This document shows, piece after piece, positions 16,710 through 25,158 of a stretch of 64,000 nt of DNA (positions are counted from its first letter, which is position 1; each line of letters opens with the position of its first letter). The stretch is from the NCBI GenBank assembly GCA_934168245.1, contig CAKPMY010000007.1:1-64000 (forward strand), written 5' to 3'. The notes below the pieces were generated by a model. The model was not told the DNA's origin. It searched no databases and saw only the letters and a list, made by a program, of their open reading frames with translations. Source of the DNA: an uncultured Bacilli bacterium (lineage in GTDB: Bacteria; Bacillota_I; Bacilli_A; RF39; UBA660). The translations under genes and the position numbers were made by a program.

Positions 16710-18575
16710 CTATTGTAACTCTTTTCCAAAATATTTTTTTATTAAACTATTTAGTTCATATGTTTTTATTGGCTTTGGAAGGTACTCATCGAAACCTTCA
16801 TTTAAGTATAATTCACGCATACCGGAAATAGCATTAGCAGTTAAGGCTACGACTGGAGGAATTTTATAACCATCTAGTTTTTTAATCTTATGAAGAGTTT
16901 CAATACCATTCATACTTTGCATCATATGATCCATGAAGATCATATCGTACTTATTATCTTCTTTTATTTTGTAGATACAATCTCTTCCAGAGGTTACCTT
17001 TTTAATGTTAAATTTATAAGGCTCTAACATTCTTTCAGTTACTCTTATACTTAATTCATCATCATCAACTATTAAAACTGTGTAGTTAGAACAATCGATG
17101 TAGTTAATTTTTGCATCACTTTGAATACTATTTTTGATATCACCTATTGGCATACTATTTACTACTTTTTGATCTAGTTCTACTTGGAAGGCACTACCTA
17201 CTCCAAAATCACTTTTAAATGTTAAAGTTCCATCCATTAGATCTAGGTATTTTTTTATTGATATTAAATTGAAACCTGTATCATTAACACTATCAGTAGC
17301 AATAGTATCACTTTGACTTAGCAGAGTCGTCAATTTGTCTGAGTCTTCTTTACTCATACCACAGCCGGTATCATTAACTTTCATAGTTAAATGACAAATT
17401 TCAGGATCTTCCTTGGACATTTCAATCGATAGTTTTATTTTACCAACTTCGGTATGTTCTATGGCATTAGTTAAAAGATTTAATAGTACTTGATATATTT
17501 TATTATAATCACCATAAAGTTTACTTGGAATTTGTTCATCTACTTCAAAGAAGAATTCGACGGGTTTCTCACCTATCTTTGTTTCAGCAACATCGTTTAA
17601 GTCTTTAACAATATTGACTAAGGAATATTCTTTTTGTTCTAGGGCATCACTATCAGAATCTAAGGCTGATATATCTAGGACATTATCAATAATGTTTAAT
17701 AGATTACTACCGGCTATAGATATTTCTTTTATGTAGTTCTTGGCTTTTTCTTCAGTGTAATTATCATCTTTTATGACTAGTTTACTACAGTTAATAATTG
17801 TATTCATTGGATGAACTATTTCACTTGACATATTAGACAAGAAGTCGGACTTTGTTTTATTTGATTTATCAATTTCTGCCTTAATTTCTTCAAGTTTGGC
17901 AACATTTTTAATATCTGGATTTTCAATGTTGAAATATAAATAGAACATCTGAATAGCAGCACCAATGGCCTCGATAGCAATATTAGGAAATAGAAATTGT
18001 AATGACATATCAACGGCTAAGATAATTACTTGGACGTAGATTGTCTTTTTCTTTCTAGCATTTATTTTTTTAGCATGAGCCATTGTATAAATAATTATAG
18101 AAATCATTATTATACTACAGTATGTAATTAAGTAATATGCGGCTGGGCCTGGTAGATAAGACATTTTATCGAAACTAGAAAATGGGATAAAGAAATATAC
18201 GATTAAAACTATAATTGTAAGTATAGATACTACTTTAATCCTTGTATCAGTTATCATATATTTTAAAAGTGATGTTTCTTGGATATCTCGTAAGAAAGCG
18301 AGACTATATAAATATAATAAGTAAAACCAAGCAACGGCTGAAAGCCAGTGAATTCTAGCCGCTATTAATTCTATTTGACTATTCTCAACATGATAAACTA
18401 TAGCACATAAGCCTATTTCTGTTACTATTAAAAGCATCATGGTAATAAGTAGATATTTATATAGTGTGGTTTCAATTGTTTTTTCGTTGGTTTGGGAGAA
18501 GTAAATTAAAAGTAATAAAATCATGAAAAAGAAACTACCAAGTGTTAAGATTAAACCTGAAATCATAGACATCAT
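16710..18575 (-). CDS. 7-TM hybrid sensor kinase lacking the phospho-acceptor His, intact receiver
   Basis: Seven membrane helices fill residues 5-215. A HisKA-like dimerisation helix follows, but its H-box reads FLSNMSSEIVHPMN: the canonical His is Ser251, and a His appears four residues later (H255) where Thr is usual. The ATPase domain keeps the N-box Asn (NLLTNAIEHT, N370), the G1 motif (NDTGCGM, D402) and G3 (GVGSAF); G2 is altered (DTGFNL). The C-terminal receiver (about 498-615) is complete: DDD near 504-506, phospho-acceptor D549 (IFMDHMM), T579 (ALTA) and K601 (PKPI). The start ATG overlaps the stop of the upstream kinase (ATGA), so the two are made together. It may supply catalysis and the receiver of a heterodimer. 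Confidence 0.9.
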   Translation of the reverse strand: MMSMISGLILTLGSFFFMILLLLIYFSQTNEKTIETTLYKYLLITMMLLIVTEIGLCAIVYHVENSQIELIAARIHWLSAVAWFYLLYLYSLAFLRDIQETSLLKYMITDTRIKVVSILTIIVLIVYFFIPFSSFDKMSYLPGPAAYYLITYCSIIMISIIIYTMAHAKKINARKKKTIYVQVIILAVDMSLQFLFPNIAIEAIGAAIQMFYLYFNIENPDIKNVAKLEEIKAEIDKSNKTKSDFLSNMSSEIVHPMNTIINCSKLVIKDDNYTEEKAKNYIKEISIAGSNLLNIIDNVLDISALDSDSDALEQKEYSLVNIVKDLNDVAETKIGEKPVEFFFEVDEQIPSKLYGDYNKIYQVLLNLLTNAIEHTEVGKIKLSIEMSKEDPEICHLTMKVNDTGCGMSKEDSDKLTTLLSQSDTIATDSVNDTGFNLISIKKYLDLMDGTLTFKSDFGVGSAFQVELDQKVVNSMPIGDIKNSIQSDAKINYIDCSNYTVLIVDDDELSIRVTERMLEPYKFNIKKVTSGRDCIYKIKEDNKYDMIFMDHMMQSMNGIETLHKIKKLDGYKIPPVVALTANAISGMRELYLNEGFDEYLPKPIKTYELNSLIKKYFGKELQ

Positions 18576-20419
18576 ATGCTCACATCCTTTTCATCATTTA
18601 GATAATTAGTAATTATTCTGTTAATTTCTTCGCTACTTATAGGTTTATAAATAATATCTTTTATATAATCTTTGGATTTTTTTTCTTTATTTTCATTCAT
18701 TTCAATAAGCGTACATGGAGTTGTTTTCATCTTTAATATTTGTTCTAAATTTTCGTTTAAAAAGATTGTATCTATAAATACCAAGTCATACTCTTCAAAT
18801 CTAATTTTGTTATTGGCATCATCCATAGAGTAAGAATTAGTAACATTAAAGTTTTTATTTTCTAGAAATTTATTAATGATTATATGGTTTACTCTATTTT
18901 CATCGGCTATTAAAATGTTTTTCTTAGTTATAACTTCTTTTACTGTTTCTTCTGGTAGTGTTGCCTCATTACCTAAACTTTGAATTAGAGAAATGGTACA
19001 GTCACAAGAACCATTATTATTTTTGAAATCAATATCTCCTCTTAAAAGATGAATATACTTTTTGGCAATAATTAATTTTAAGTCTGAATTGTTTATAGTT
19101 GTATGCTCTTCTCCATCTAGTTTTACGTAGTCATTAAATTCAATATTAAATTTTTCTGGACTGATATGAGCATTATTACTTGATATTGTGAAAAGTAACT
19201 GGCAGATATTGTGACCATTTTCTTTGGCACTTACAGATAAAGTTACCTTGCCAGAAGATGTTGCGGAAATAAAATAGTCAGTTATAGAAGTTAAAATCTT
19301 GCGTACTTTTTCGGAGTCACCTACTAATTCTTTTGGGATATTATTGCTTGTTATTGTTGTGTATTCTACTTCGTCCGAAATTTTTGAATGAATACTTTCA
19401 TCTAAGTCAAAGATTAAACTTGAAGGTTGATATTTTTCATTACGGATTTTTTCCTTATTTGTTTCAAGAGATGATATATCAAGAATAGTATTTATTGATT
19501 CCATTAATAGATTGCTGGCTTCATAAATGCTTCTAGTATCTCTTTTAGCGACTTCTTCAGTTAAAGGACTTTCATTTAAAAGAATTTCACTGAAACCTAG
19601 AATAGTACTCATAGGAGTTCTAATTTCATGGGACATGTTGATTAAAAATTCGGTTTTGGCCTTATCGGCTACTAAGGCTTGCTCTTTTGATGATTCTAAT
19701 TCTTGAACTAATTTACTATCTTGACTTTCAATCGTAAAGTATAAGGTTGTGATCATGAAAGCGGCTAAAAATGAAACCGTGTTCAAGTCATAATCTAAGA
19801 ATAATTGTGGTGCCAATAAGACTACGGCTATTATTTCTAGAGTAAAATAAATTATTCTTTGACGTTTTGAGGAGATTAATCTCTTTTTAAGAGTCATGAC
19901 GATTATGACGATTGCGGCAAGTAAAAAGCCATTAGCATAAACTATAATTGTACCTGGTCCTCCGAAATTATAAAAGCCAGTTCTTGAACTTCTAAACTCT
20001 AATGGGAAGGCAAATGATACTCCAGTTATTATTAATGATACTAATATTAAAGCTAATAAAGAACGTCTGTTCTTTTTTCGAGACTTATTTTGATCTTCAC
20101 ACTGGTTATAAAGTGTCAACAAGTAATATATAAATGTATTTACTAACACTAAAATACCTATTGTATAGATTCGACATGTTACTTCTGTTAGTACAGGATT
20201 CTTATCAATTACAGAAAGGCCATAAACATAAAGACTTTCACTAAGTGTTAGAGCGATTCCTGATAATAACAGTACGGTAAATACCTTTGTCTGAATATTC
20301 CATACTTTCTTTTTACTTAAATATACAAATAATATAAGTATTAAGAAAACAAAACCACATACCGCAAAAGCGACACTCTCATACATCCTATATGTTACAC
20401 TAATTGTATCCACACTCAC
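18572..20419 (-). CDS. 7-TM hybrid sensor kinase with intact H-box but lost ATP site
   Basis: Same layout as its downstream partner: seven membrane helices (about 15-228), HisKA, ATPase fold, receiver. The H-box is perfect (FLINMSHEIRTPMS, H264). The ATP site is not: the N-box Asn aligns with Tyr382 (ITDYFISAT), the G1 Asp-x-Gly aligns with Ser-Asn-Asn (ISSNNAHIS, 412-420) and G2 is NSDLKL. The receiver keeps D550 (VFIDTIF) and K592 but has DE for DD and seems to lack the conserved Thr (PCTLIEMN). The start is GTG with AAGGATGT upstream. It cannot be expected to bind ATP normally; it could be phosphorylated on H264 by the coupled partner. No DNA-binding response regulator lies nearby. Confidence 0.9.
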   Translation of the reverse strand: MSVDTISVTYRMYESVAFAVCGFVFLILILFVYLSKKKVWNIQTKVFTVLLLSGIALTLSESLYVYGLSVIDKNPVLTEVTCRIYTIGILVLVNTFIYYLLTLYNQCEDQNKSRKKNRRSLLALILVSLIITGVSFAFPLEFRSSRTGFYNFGGPGTIIVYANGFLLAAIVIIVMTLKKRLISSKRQRIIYFTLEIIAVVLLAPQLFLDYDLNTVSFLAAFMITTLYFTIESQDSKLVQELESSKEQALVADKAKTEFLINMSHEIRTPMSTILGFSEILLNESPLTEEVAKRDTRSIYEASNLLMESINTILDISSLETNKEKIRNEKYQPSSLIFDLDESIHSKISDEVEYTTITSNNIPKELVGDSEKVRKILTSITDYFISATSSGKVTLSVSAKENGHNICQLLFTISSNNAHISPEKFNIEFNDYVKLDGEEHTTINNSDLKLIIAKKYIHLLRGDIDFKNNNGSCDCTISLIQSLGNEATLPEETVKEVITKKNILIADENRVNHIIINKFLENKNFNVTNSYSMDDANNKIRFEEYDLVFIDTIFLNENLEQILKMKTTPCTLIEMNENKEKKSKDYIKDIIYKPISSEEINRIITNYLNDEKDVSI

Positions 20420-20449
20420 ACATCCTTTATTGTTCTATTATCTCTTATA

Positions 20450-20478
20450 ATCTTACAACAAATATGGCAAAAACTCAA
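20450..20478 (-). promoter_or_regulatory. Likely promoter of the kinase operon
   Basis: Minus-strand -35 TTGAGT (20473-20478), 17-bp spacer, -10 TAAGAT (20450-20455). The rest of the 20420-20625 gap holds no gene I can see. Confidence 0.5.
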
Positions 20479-20625
20479 TCATTTTATAGAAAAATTATTG
20501 CTTTGCTTGACGGAAAATAAAAAAAATATTACTAGACAGAATAAAGTTTTTGAACGAAAAAAGAAAGAATGATGGATACCTTTATGCTATTTTCTCACTT
20601 CAATGCTTATTAAATAAAAACCGAT

Positions 20626-20657
20626 AAAAAAAGCCAAACGAGTTTAAGTCGTTCAAC
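20626..20657 (-). terminator. Terminator of thyA-folA
   Basis: A 9-bp stem with G-U pairs (20633-20641 with 20649-20657), a 7-nt loop, and T7 on the minus strand. Confidence 0.75.
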
Positions 20658-20680
20658 CTTTTTTCTTAGTAATAATTATT

Positions 20681-21166
20681 TTATTTTCTTTTATATAAGA
20701 CATGATGATATATTAGATTATTGTCTTGATGAGTAGAAAGAAGTTTTCTTTCCCAGTCTTCTTTATTTATTTTAGGAAAATAGGCGTCGGCGGTGGCACT
20801 TGAGTCTATTTCTGTTAAGATTAACTTAGTAGCATATGGTAAAAATTCTTCATAGACTTTGGCTCCACCGATTACCATTACTTCTTCATCTAGACCTTTT
20901 AAATAATTTAGTAGTTCTTCAAGATTGTTATATATATAAATATCAGTAGAGGCTTTCATATCTTGATGGGTTAAAACTAAATGAGTTCTTCTAGGAAGAC
21001 GACCATTTGGAAGAGATTCTAAAGTCTTTCTACCAAGAATTATTTTTTTATCGATTGTTTGCTCTTTGAAGAATTTTAAATCTTCTTTTAGATGCCAGAT
21101 TAAATTATTATTGAGACCAAGTTCATTATTTTTACCTATTGCGGCTATTAATGTTATTGTAGCCAT
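20681..21166 (-). CDS. folA: Dihydrofolate reductase
   Basis: Reduces dihydrofolate to tetrahydrofolate with NADPH. The N-terminal ITLIAAIGKNNELGLNNNLIWHLKEDLKFF carries the substrate loop with the usual W and acidic residue; KIILGRKTLESL and MVIGGAKVYEEFL are the NADPH-binding segments; LTEID follows. At 161 residues it is a normal chromosomal enzyme. The start follows the thyA stop as TAATATG, so translation is coupled. Pairing with thymidylate synthase is functional: ThyA makes dihydrofolate and this enzyme recycles it. Confidence 0.96.
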   Translation of the reverse strand: MATITLIAAIGKNNELGLNNNLIWHLKEDLKFFKEQTIDKKIILGRKTLESLPNGRLPRRTHLVLTHQDMKASTDIYIYNNLEELLNYLKGLDEEVMVIGGAKVYEEFLPYATKLILTEIDSSATADAYFPKINKEDWERKLLSTHQDNNLIYHHVLYKRK

Positions 21167-21167
21167 A

Positions 21168-22019
21168 TTAGATACCTATTTCAAATTTCATTTGAGGGTT
21201 TTGTTCTTTTATTTCTTCTCGTGGATAGTCAATTATTTTTATATCATCAATAGTAAAGTCGTAGAAGTTTTTCTTTTCAGGATTTAGCCAAATTTTAGGG
21301 GCACACTCTACTGGTTTTCTTTTTAATAATTCTTTGACTTGTTTTATATGACGATCATATATTTGAATATTATTATAAAACCATGTAAAGCGACCTGGTG
21401 TTAGTCCTAAGTGTCTGGCCATTAGATGTAAGAATACTAGATACTGAACTTGATTTATACAACCGGCAGTTGCAAAGTCACTTGAACGTTGAGTAAGACA
21501 CATGTCTAGGTAATCTACCCCGTCCTTTCCATGACGAACATTCCATTCTGTCATAAAAGCACAAGGCTTTAGACCATGTTTTTCTTTAAAGTCATCTTCT
21601 TGCCAAAGACTTATTATATGGCGACGACCATCAGGATTTTCTTCTATATCCTTTATTAAGTTTTTTACAAGGTTATGTCTTCTTACGGTTTCACCATAGA
21701 CTGTTCCAATGGTTCTATTACCAATATCCCATTCATCCCACCAAGTTACTCCATATTTATCTCTTAGAAGATTAAGATCATTGGACTCATCTTGATATAT
21801 CCACAATAGTTCACCAATACTAGATTTTATGGCGATTGGTCTTAAAGTTATTAAAGGGCTTTCTCCTTTAGTTAAATCATAGGTACACATACCATGGTTA
21901 ATACTTAGGGTGTGGGCCTTAGTTCCATCAGCATAATGACCTCTGGGATCTTTATCTAGACAGCCTTCTCTTAAGATTCTTCTGAATATTTGTTTTGCAT
22001 ATTTGTCACCTTTTGTCAT
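21168..22019 (-). CDS. thyA: Thymidylate synthase, divergent ThyA type
   Basis: Methylates dUMP to dTMP using methylene-tetrahydrofolate. The catalytic Cys is in GLKPCAFMTEW (C153) and the phosphate-binding Arg in QRSSDFATAG (177-186). The usual GLPFN segment is GCIN here, and the GDxHxYxNH motif near the end reads YNNIQIYDRH, so several textbook residues are changed. Adjacency to folA supports a true thymidylate synthase over a hydroxymethylase. The ATG at 22019 has AAGGAGGA upstream; 14 extra codons in frame upstream are rejected. About 284 residues. Confidence 0.9.
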   Translation of the reverse strand: MTKGDKYAKQIFRRILREGCLDKDPRGHYADGTKAHTLSINHGMCTYDLTKGESPLITLRPIAIKSSIGELLWIYQDESNDLNLLRDKYGVTWWDEWDIGNRTIGTVYGETVRRHNLVKNLIKDIEENPDGRRHIISLWQEDDFKEKHGLKPCAFMTEWNVRHGKDGVDYLDMCLTQRSSDFATAGCINQVQYLVFLHLMARHLGLTPGRFTWFYNNIQIYDRHIKQVKELLKRKPVECAPKIWLNPEKKNFYDFTIDDIKIIDYPREEIKEQNPQMKFEIGI

Positions 22020-22103
22020 GTTATTCCTCCTTAGACTAGTTAATTGTATCATATTAGTCATTTTTTATGTGTTGCTTTTGCAACATAAATACAATTTAGG
22101 CAA

Positions 22104-22132
22104 AGAAAAAGATGATTGTAAAAATCACCTTA
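22104..22132 (-). terminator. Terminator of the heat-shock operon
   Basis: A 9-bp stem AAGGTGATT/AATCATCTT on the minus strand with a 5-nt loop and a T run. It starts at the dnaJ stop codon. Confidence 0.75.
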
Positions 22133-23275
22133 ATCATTCTTTTTAACAAACTTATCAAAGTCTATGATTTCTCTTGTTGTCATATCAGTATCTTTTAGTT
22201 TTTCTATTAAAGACTTTTGTTCTCTAGTTAATTTTTTAGGAGTGTAAACTTTGAATATTACGTACATATCGCCTTTATGTCTACGATATTCATTATTTAC
22301 TCCTTTACCTCTAATTTTTTGTTTTTCTCCTGATGAAGTTCCAGCATCAATTGATAGTTTGACATTTCCGTAAAGAGTTGGAATTACTTTTTTACAACCT
22401 AGAATGGCCTCAGTTAGAGTTAATGGTACTTCTAGATAAATATCATCATTATCTCTAGTATAGTAATCATGCTCCCCTACTACGTATTCTAAGTATAAAT
22501 CACCATTTTCGCCACCGTTTGTACCAGGATTTCCTTTTCCTGTTATTCGTTGACGGTCTCCTGTATTTACTCCGGCTGGGATATTTATAGTTATTCTTTT
22601 GCTCTTTTTTATTCTACCTTTGCCGCTACATTCACTACATTTTCTCTTATAGATTTTTCCTACTCCATTACAGTCTGGGCAAGGACCTTTAGATAAGAAG
22701 GACCCTAGAATAGTTTGTCGTTGACTGGTAACAGTACCAGTGCCATGACAAGTTTCACAAGTTTCAGGATCAAAGCCACCTTTACCGTGACATTCTTCAC
22801 ATTCTTCAACTACATCTAGATTGAACTTCTTTTCTGTACCGAATATAGCCTCTTCAAAATCTAGGTTCATGCGCATTAGAACGTCACTACCACGAGTTCG
22901 TCTAGTTCTAGATGAATCTTGGAAGTTGGAAAAACCACCAAAGCCACTGGCGTTGCCACCGAAGAAAGAATCAAATATATCACCAAAGTCAAAACCAGAG
23001 GCATCAAAGCCGCCAAATCCTGCTCCACCGGCTCCGGCATAAGAATTGTTAACTCCCGCATGACCATATTGATCATACATTTTACGTTTTGATTCATCTG
23101 ATAAAACTTCATAAGCCTCTTGAGCCTCTTTAAATTTATCAGCAGCAGTTGGATCATCTTTATTTAAGTCTGGGTGATATTGTTTGGCTTTTTTACGGAA
23201 AGCACTTTTTATTTCATCAGTACTGGCATTTTTATCAATTCCTAATACCTCATAATAATCTCTTTTATCTGCCAT
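22130..23275 (-). CDS. dnaJ: Chaperone protein DnaJ
   Basis: Co-chaperone that delivers clients to DnaK and stimulates its ATPase. The J-domain at 1-70 has the HPD motif (YHPDLNK), then a Gly/Phe-rich linker (about 75-115), four CxxCxGxG zinc-finger repeats (CEECHGKG, CETCHGTG, CPDCNGVG, CSECSGKG, about 148-220), and the C-terminal substrate-binding domains. Full length at 381. It is last in hrcA-grpE-dnaK-pepF-dnaJ, 15 nt after pepF, so it is under HrcA control. Confidence 0.97.
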   Translation of the reverse strand: MADKRDYYEVLGIDKNASTDEIKSAFRKKAKQYHPDLNKDDPTAADKFKEAQEAYEVLSDESKRKMYDQYGHAGVNNSYAGAGGAGFGGFDASGFDFGDIFDSFFGGNASGFGGFSNFQDSSRTRRTRGSDVLMRMNLDFEEAIFGTEKKFNLDVVEECEECHGKGGFDPETCETCHGTGTVTSQRQTILGSFLSKGPCPDCNGVGKIYKRKCSECSGKGRIKKSKRITINIPAGVNTGDRQRITGKGNPGTNGGENGDLYLEYVVGEHDYYTRDNDDIYLEVPLTLTEAILGCKKVIPTLYGNVKLSIDAGTSSGEKQKIRGKGVNNEYRRHKGDMYVIFKVYTPKKLTREQKSLIEKLKDTDMTTREIIDFDKFVKKND

Positions 23276-23290
23276 GTATTTACACCTCTT

Positions 23291-25087
23291 TTACTTACTT
23301 AATTCTATAAATTCATCTAATGTCTTTCTAAATACTTTCATTGCTTCATCAAATACTTTGGTATCTTTTAGATCAACATCAATTATTTTTAAGACTTCTA
23401 ATGGATAGTCTCTACCAGAGGCCTTTAAAAATTCAATGTATTTTTCCCTGAAACCAGGAGTTTTATTCATAATATTTTCAGTAATGTAGGAAGCAATAGA
23501 TAAACCTGTTGCATATTTATATACATAAAATGGAGAATAGAAATGTGGTACTCTTAAACATTCATATTTAATTTCAGCATCCAAGACTACTTTATTACCA
23601 AAATATAATTTATTCAAGTCATAATAGTAATTACAAATGTTATCTGTAGTTAAAATTTCACCTTTATCAGTTAATTCATGAATATACTTTTCAAATTCAG
23701 CAAACATAGTTTGTCTAAAGATAGTACTTTTAAAGGTATTTAGACGATCTTCTAAAACATTTAATTTTTCTTCTTTGGTTTTTGCTTTTGCTTCCATGTA
23801 GTAAGATAGCAACATTTCATTTACAGTTGATGCTATCTCTGCTAGGAAGATCGGATATTCATGATTTTCGTAAGTGTTATACTTATTTGAAAAATATGTA
23901 TGCATAGAATGACCTAATTCATGGGCTAAAGTAGAAACATCATTATAGGTATTTGTGTAATTTAATAAGACAAATGGTTTCGTATCATAGCCGCCACAAG
24001 AATAAGCACCTGATTTTTTATTTTTATTAGGGTACTTATCTATCCAACCATTGGTGAAGGCTGTTTTTAAAACTGCTTGGTACTCATCACCTAAGATGCT
24101 AAGGGCATCTAAGACTATGTTTTTACCTTCTTCGAAACTATATTCTTTATCGTCTTGTTTAGTTACAGAAACATAACTATCATAGATATGAAAATCTTTT
24201 AATTTTAGTAGCCTTTGTTTTGTTTGATAATATTCATATAATGAAGGTAAGTTTTTGTGAACTGTTTCAATTAAATTAGTGTATAATTCTACAGGAACAT
24301 TATCTGAAAATAGACTTTCTTCAAGACTAGATGAGTATGTTCTTAATTTGCTTGAAGTACTTAGGGCTTCACTAGTTGTGGCTAGAGTTGAAGTTAGAGT
24401 ATTTTTTACACTTCCGTAACCTTTGTGATAGTTAAGAAAAGCTGCTTTACGTACTCTTCTTATTTTGTCCTTTAGATAGATACTATAATTACTGGAATTT
24501 AGTTCAACTAATTTGTTATTACTATCTTTTATTTTAGCGAATTTTAAGTCAGCATCCATAAGATAAGAGGCTGTATCACTACTACTATCAATTACTTTAG
24601 CATAAGCAGATACTATTTTTTCTTCTTCTTTTGATAAAGTATGTTCTTTATATCTAAGAATATCTTCAATACTATGACGATGTTTTTCTAAGGCTTTTTC
24701 CTCTGCAAAATAAGATAGTATTTTGGATTTATCACAAGATAATATTGTTGGAGTGGCAAAAGATGTTTTTTCTTGAAAGGTTTGATATAAATTTTGAACT
24801 TTACCAGATAGTTCTTGATATGTACTGTTACCTAAGTCTTCATCACTTTTTCTAATAGCATATGTATATAGTTTTTCGAAAATTCTAGTTGTAGCACTAT
24901 ATAATTCCAAGAATTTTAGAAAGTTTTTACTTGATGAAGTAAAGCTGTCTTGTTGTTTTTCTAACTCAGAGATGTTTTTTTCTACTTGATGACAATCTTT
25001 TTTTAGATCATTAAGATTTTTATAAACACTTTCTAAATCCCATTTATCTTTTTGTTCTACTTCGTTTCTTTCTAATAATTTTTCCAT
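23291..25087 (-). CDS. pepF: Oligoendopeptidase F (M3 family)
   Basis: A zinc peptidase that cleaves peptides of roughly 7-17 residues in the cytoplasm. The motif LAHELGHSMH (H389, E390, H393) and E417 in FLAEIAS are the M3 zinc site; the length of 598 fits PepF. It sits between dnaK and dnaJ, an unusual place that would put peptide clean-up under heat-shock control. No clear Shine-Dalgarno sequence precedes its ATG, and a strong hairpin lies just upstream in the message, so its translation may be reduced or coupled. Confidence 0.93.
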   Translation of the reverse strand: MEKLLERNEVEQKDKWDLESVYKNLNDLKKDCHQVEKNISELEKQQDSFTSSSKNFLKFLELYSATTRIFEKLYTYAIRKSDEDLGNSTYQELSGKVQNLYQTFQEKTSFATPTILSCDKSKILSYFAEEKALEKHRHSIEDILRYKEHTLSKEEEKIVSAYAKVIDSSSDTASYLMDADLKFAKIKDSNNKLVELNSSNYSIYLKDKIRRVRKAAFLNYHKGYGSVKNTLTSTLATTSEALSTSSKLRTYSSSLEESLFSDNVPVELYTNLIETVHKNLPSLYEYYQTKQRLLKLKDFHIYDSYVSVTKQDDKEYSFEEGKNIVLDALSILGDEYQAVLKTAFTNGWIDKYPNKNKKSGAYSCGGYDTKPFVLLNYTNTYNDVSTLAHELGHSMHTYFSNKYNTYENHEYPIFLAEIASTVNEMLLSYYMEAKAKTKEEKLNVLEDRLNTFKSTIFRQTMFAEFEKYIHELTDKGEILTTDNICNYYYDLNKLYFGNKVVLDAEIKYECLRVPHFYSPFYVYKYATGLSIASYITENIMNKTPGFREKYIEFLKASGRDYPLEVLKIIDVDLKDTKVFDEAMKVFRKTLDEFIELSK

Positions 25088-25104
25088 TTTATATTTAAGT
25101 TAGT

Positions 25105-25142
25105 AATAAGAAGTAGTGCTTAAGTTAAGACTACTTCTTATT
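25105..25142 (-). promoter_or_regulatory. Strong mRNA hairpin between dnaK and pepF
   Basis: A perfect 13-bp stem AATAAGAAGTAGT/ACTACTTCTTATT (25105-25117 with 25130-25142), 12-nt loop. On the transcribed minus strand no T run follows, so it is not a normal terminator. It could protect the dnaK 3' end, mark a processing site or attenuate pepF-dnaJ. Confidence 0.6.
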
Positions 25143-25158
25143 TTTTTCCTTTCTATTT

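Noticed and set aside
25105..25142. Plus-strand terminator between dnaK and pepF
   Set aside because: The stem is followed by T7 only on the plus strand, but no plus-strand gene lies upstream. It is kept as an mRNA hairpin on the minus strand.
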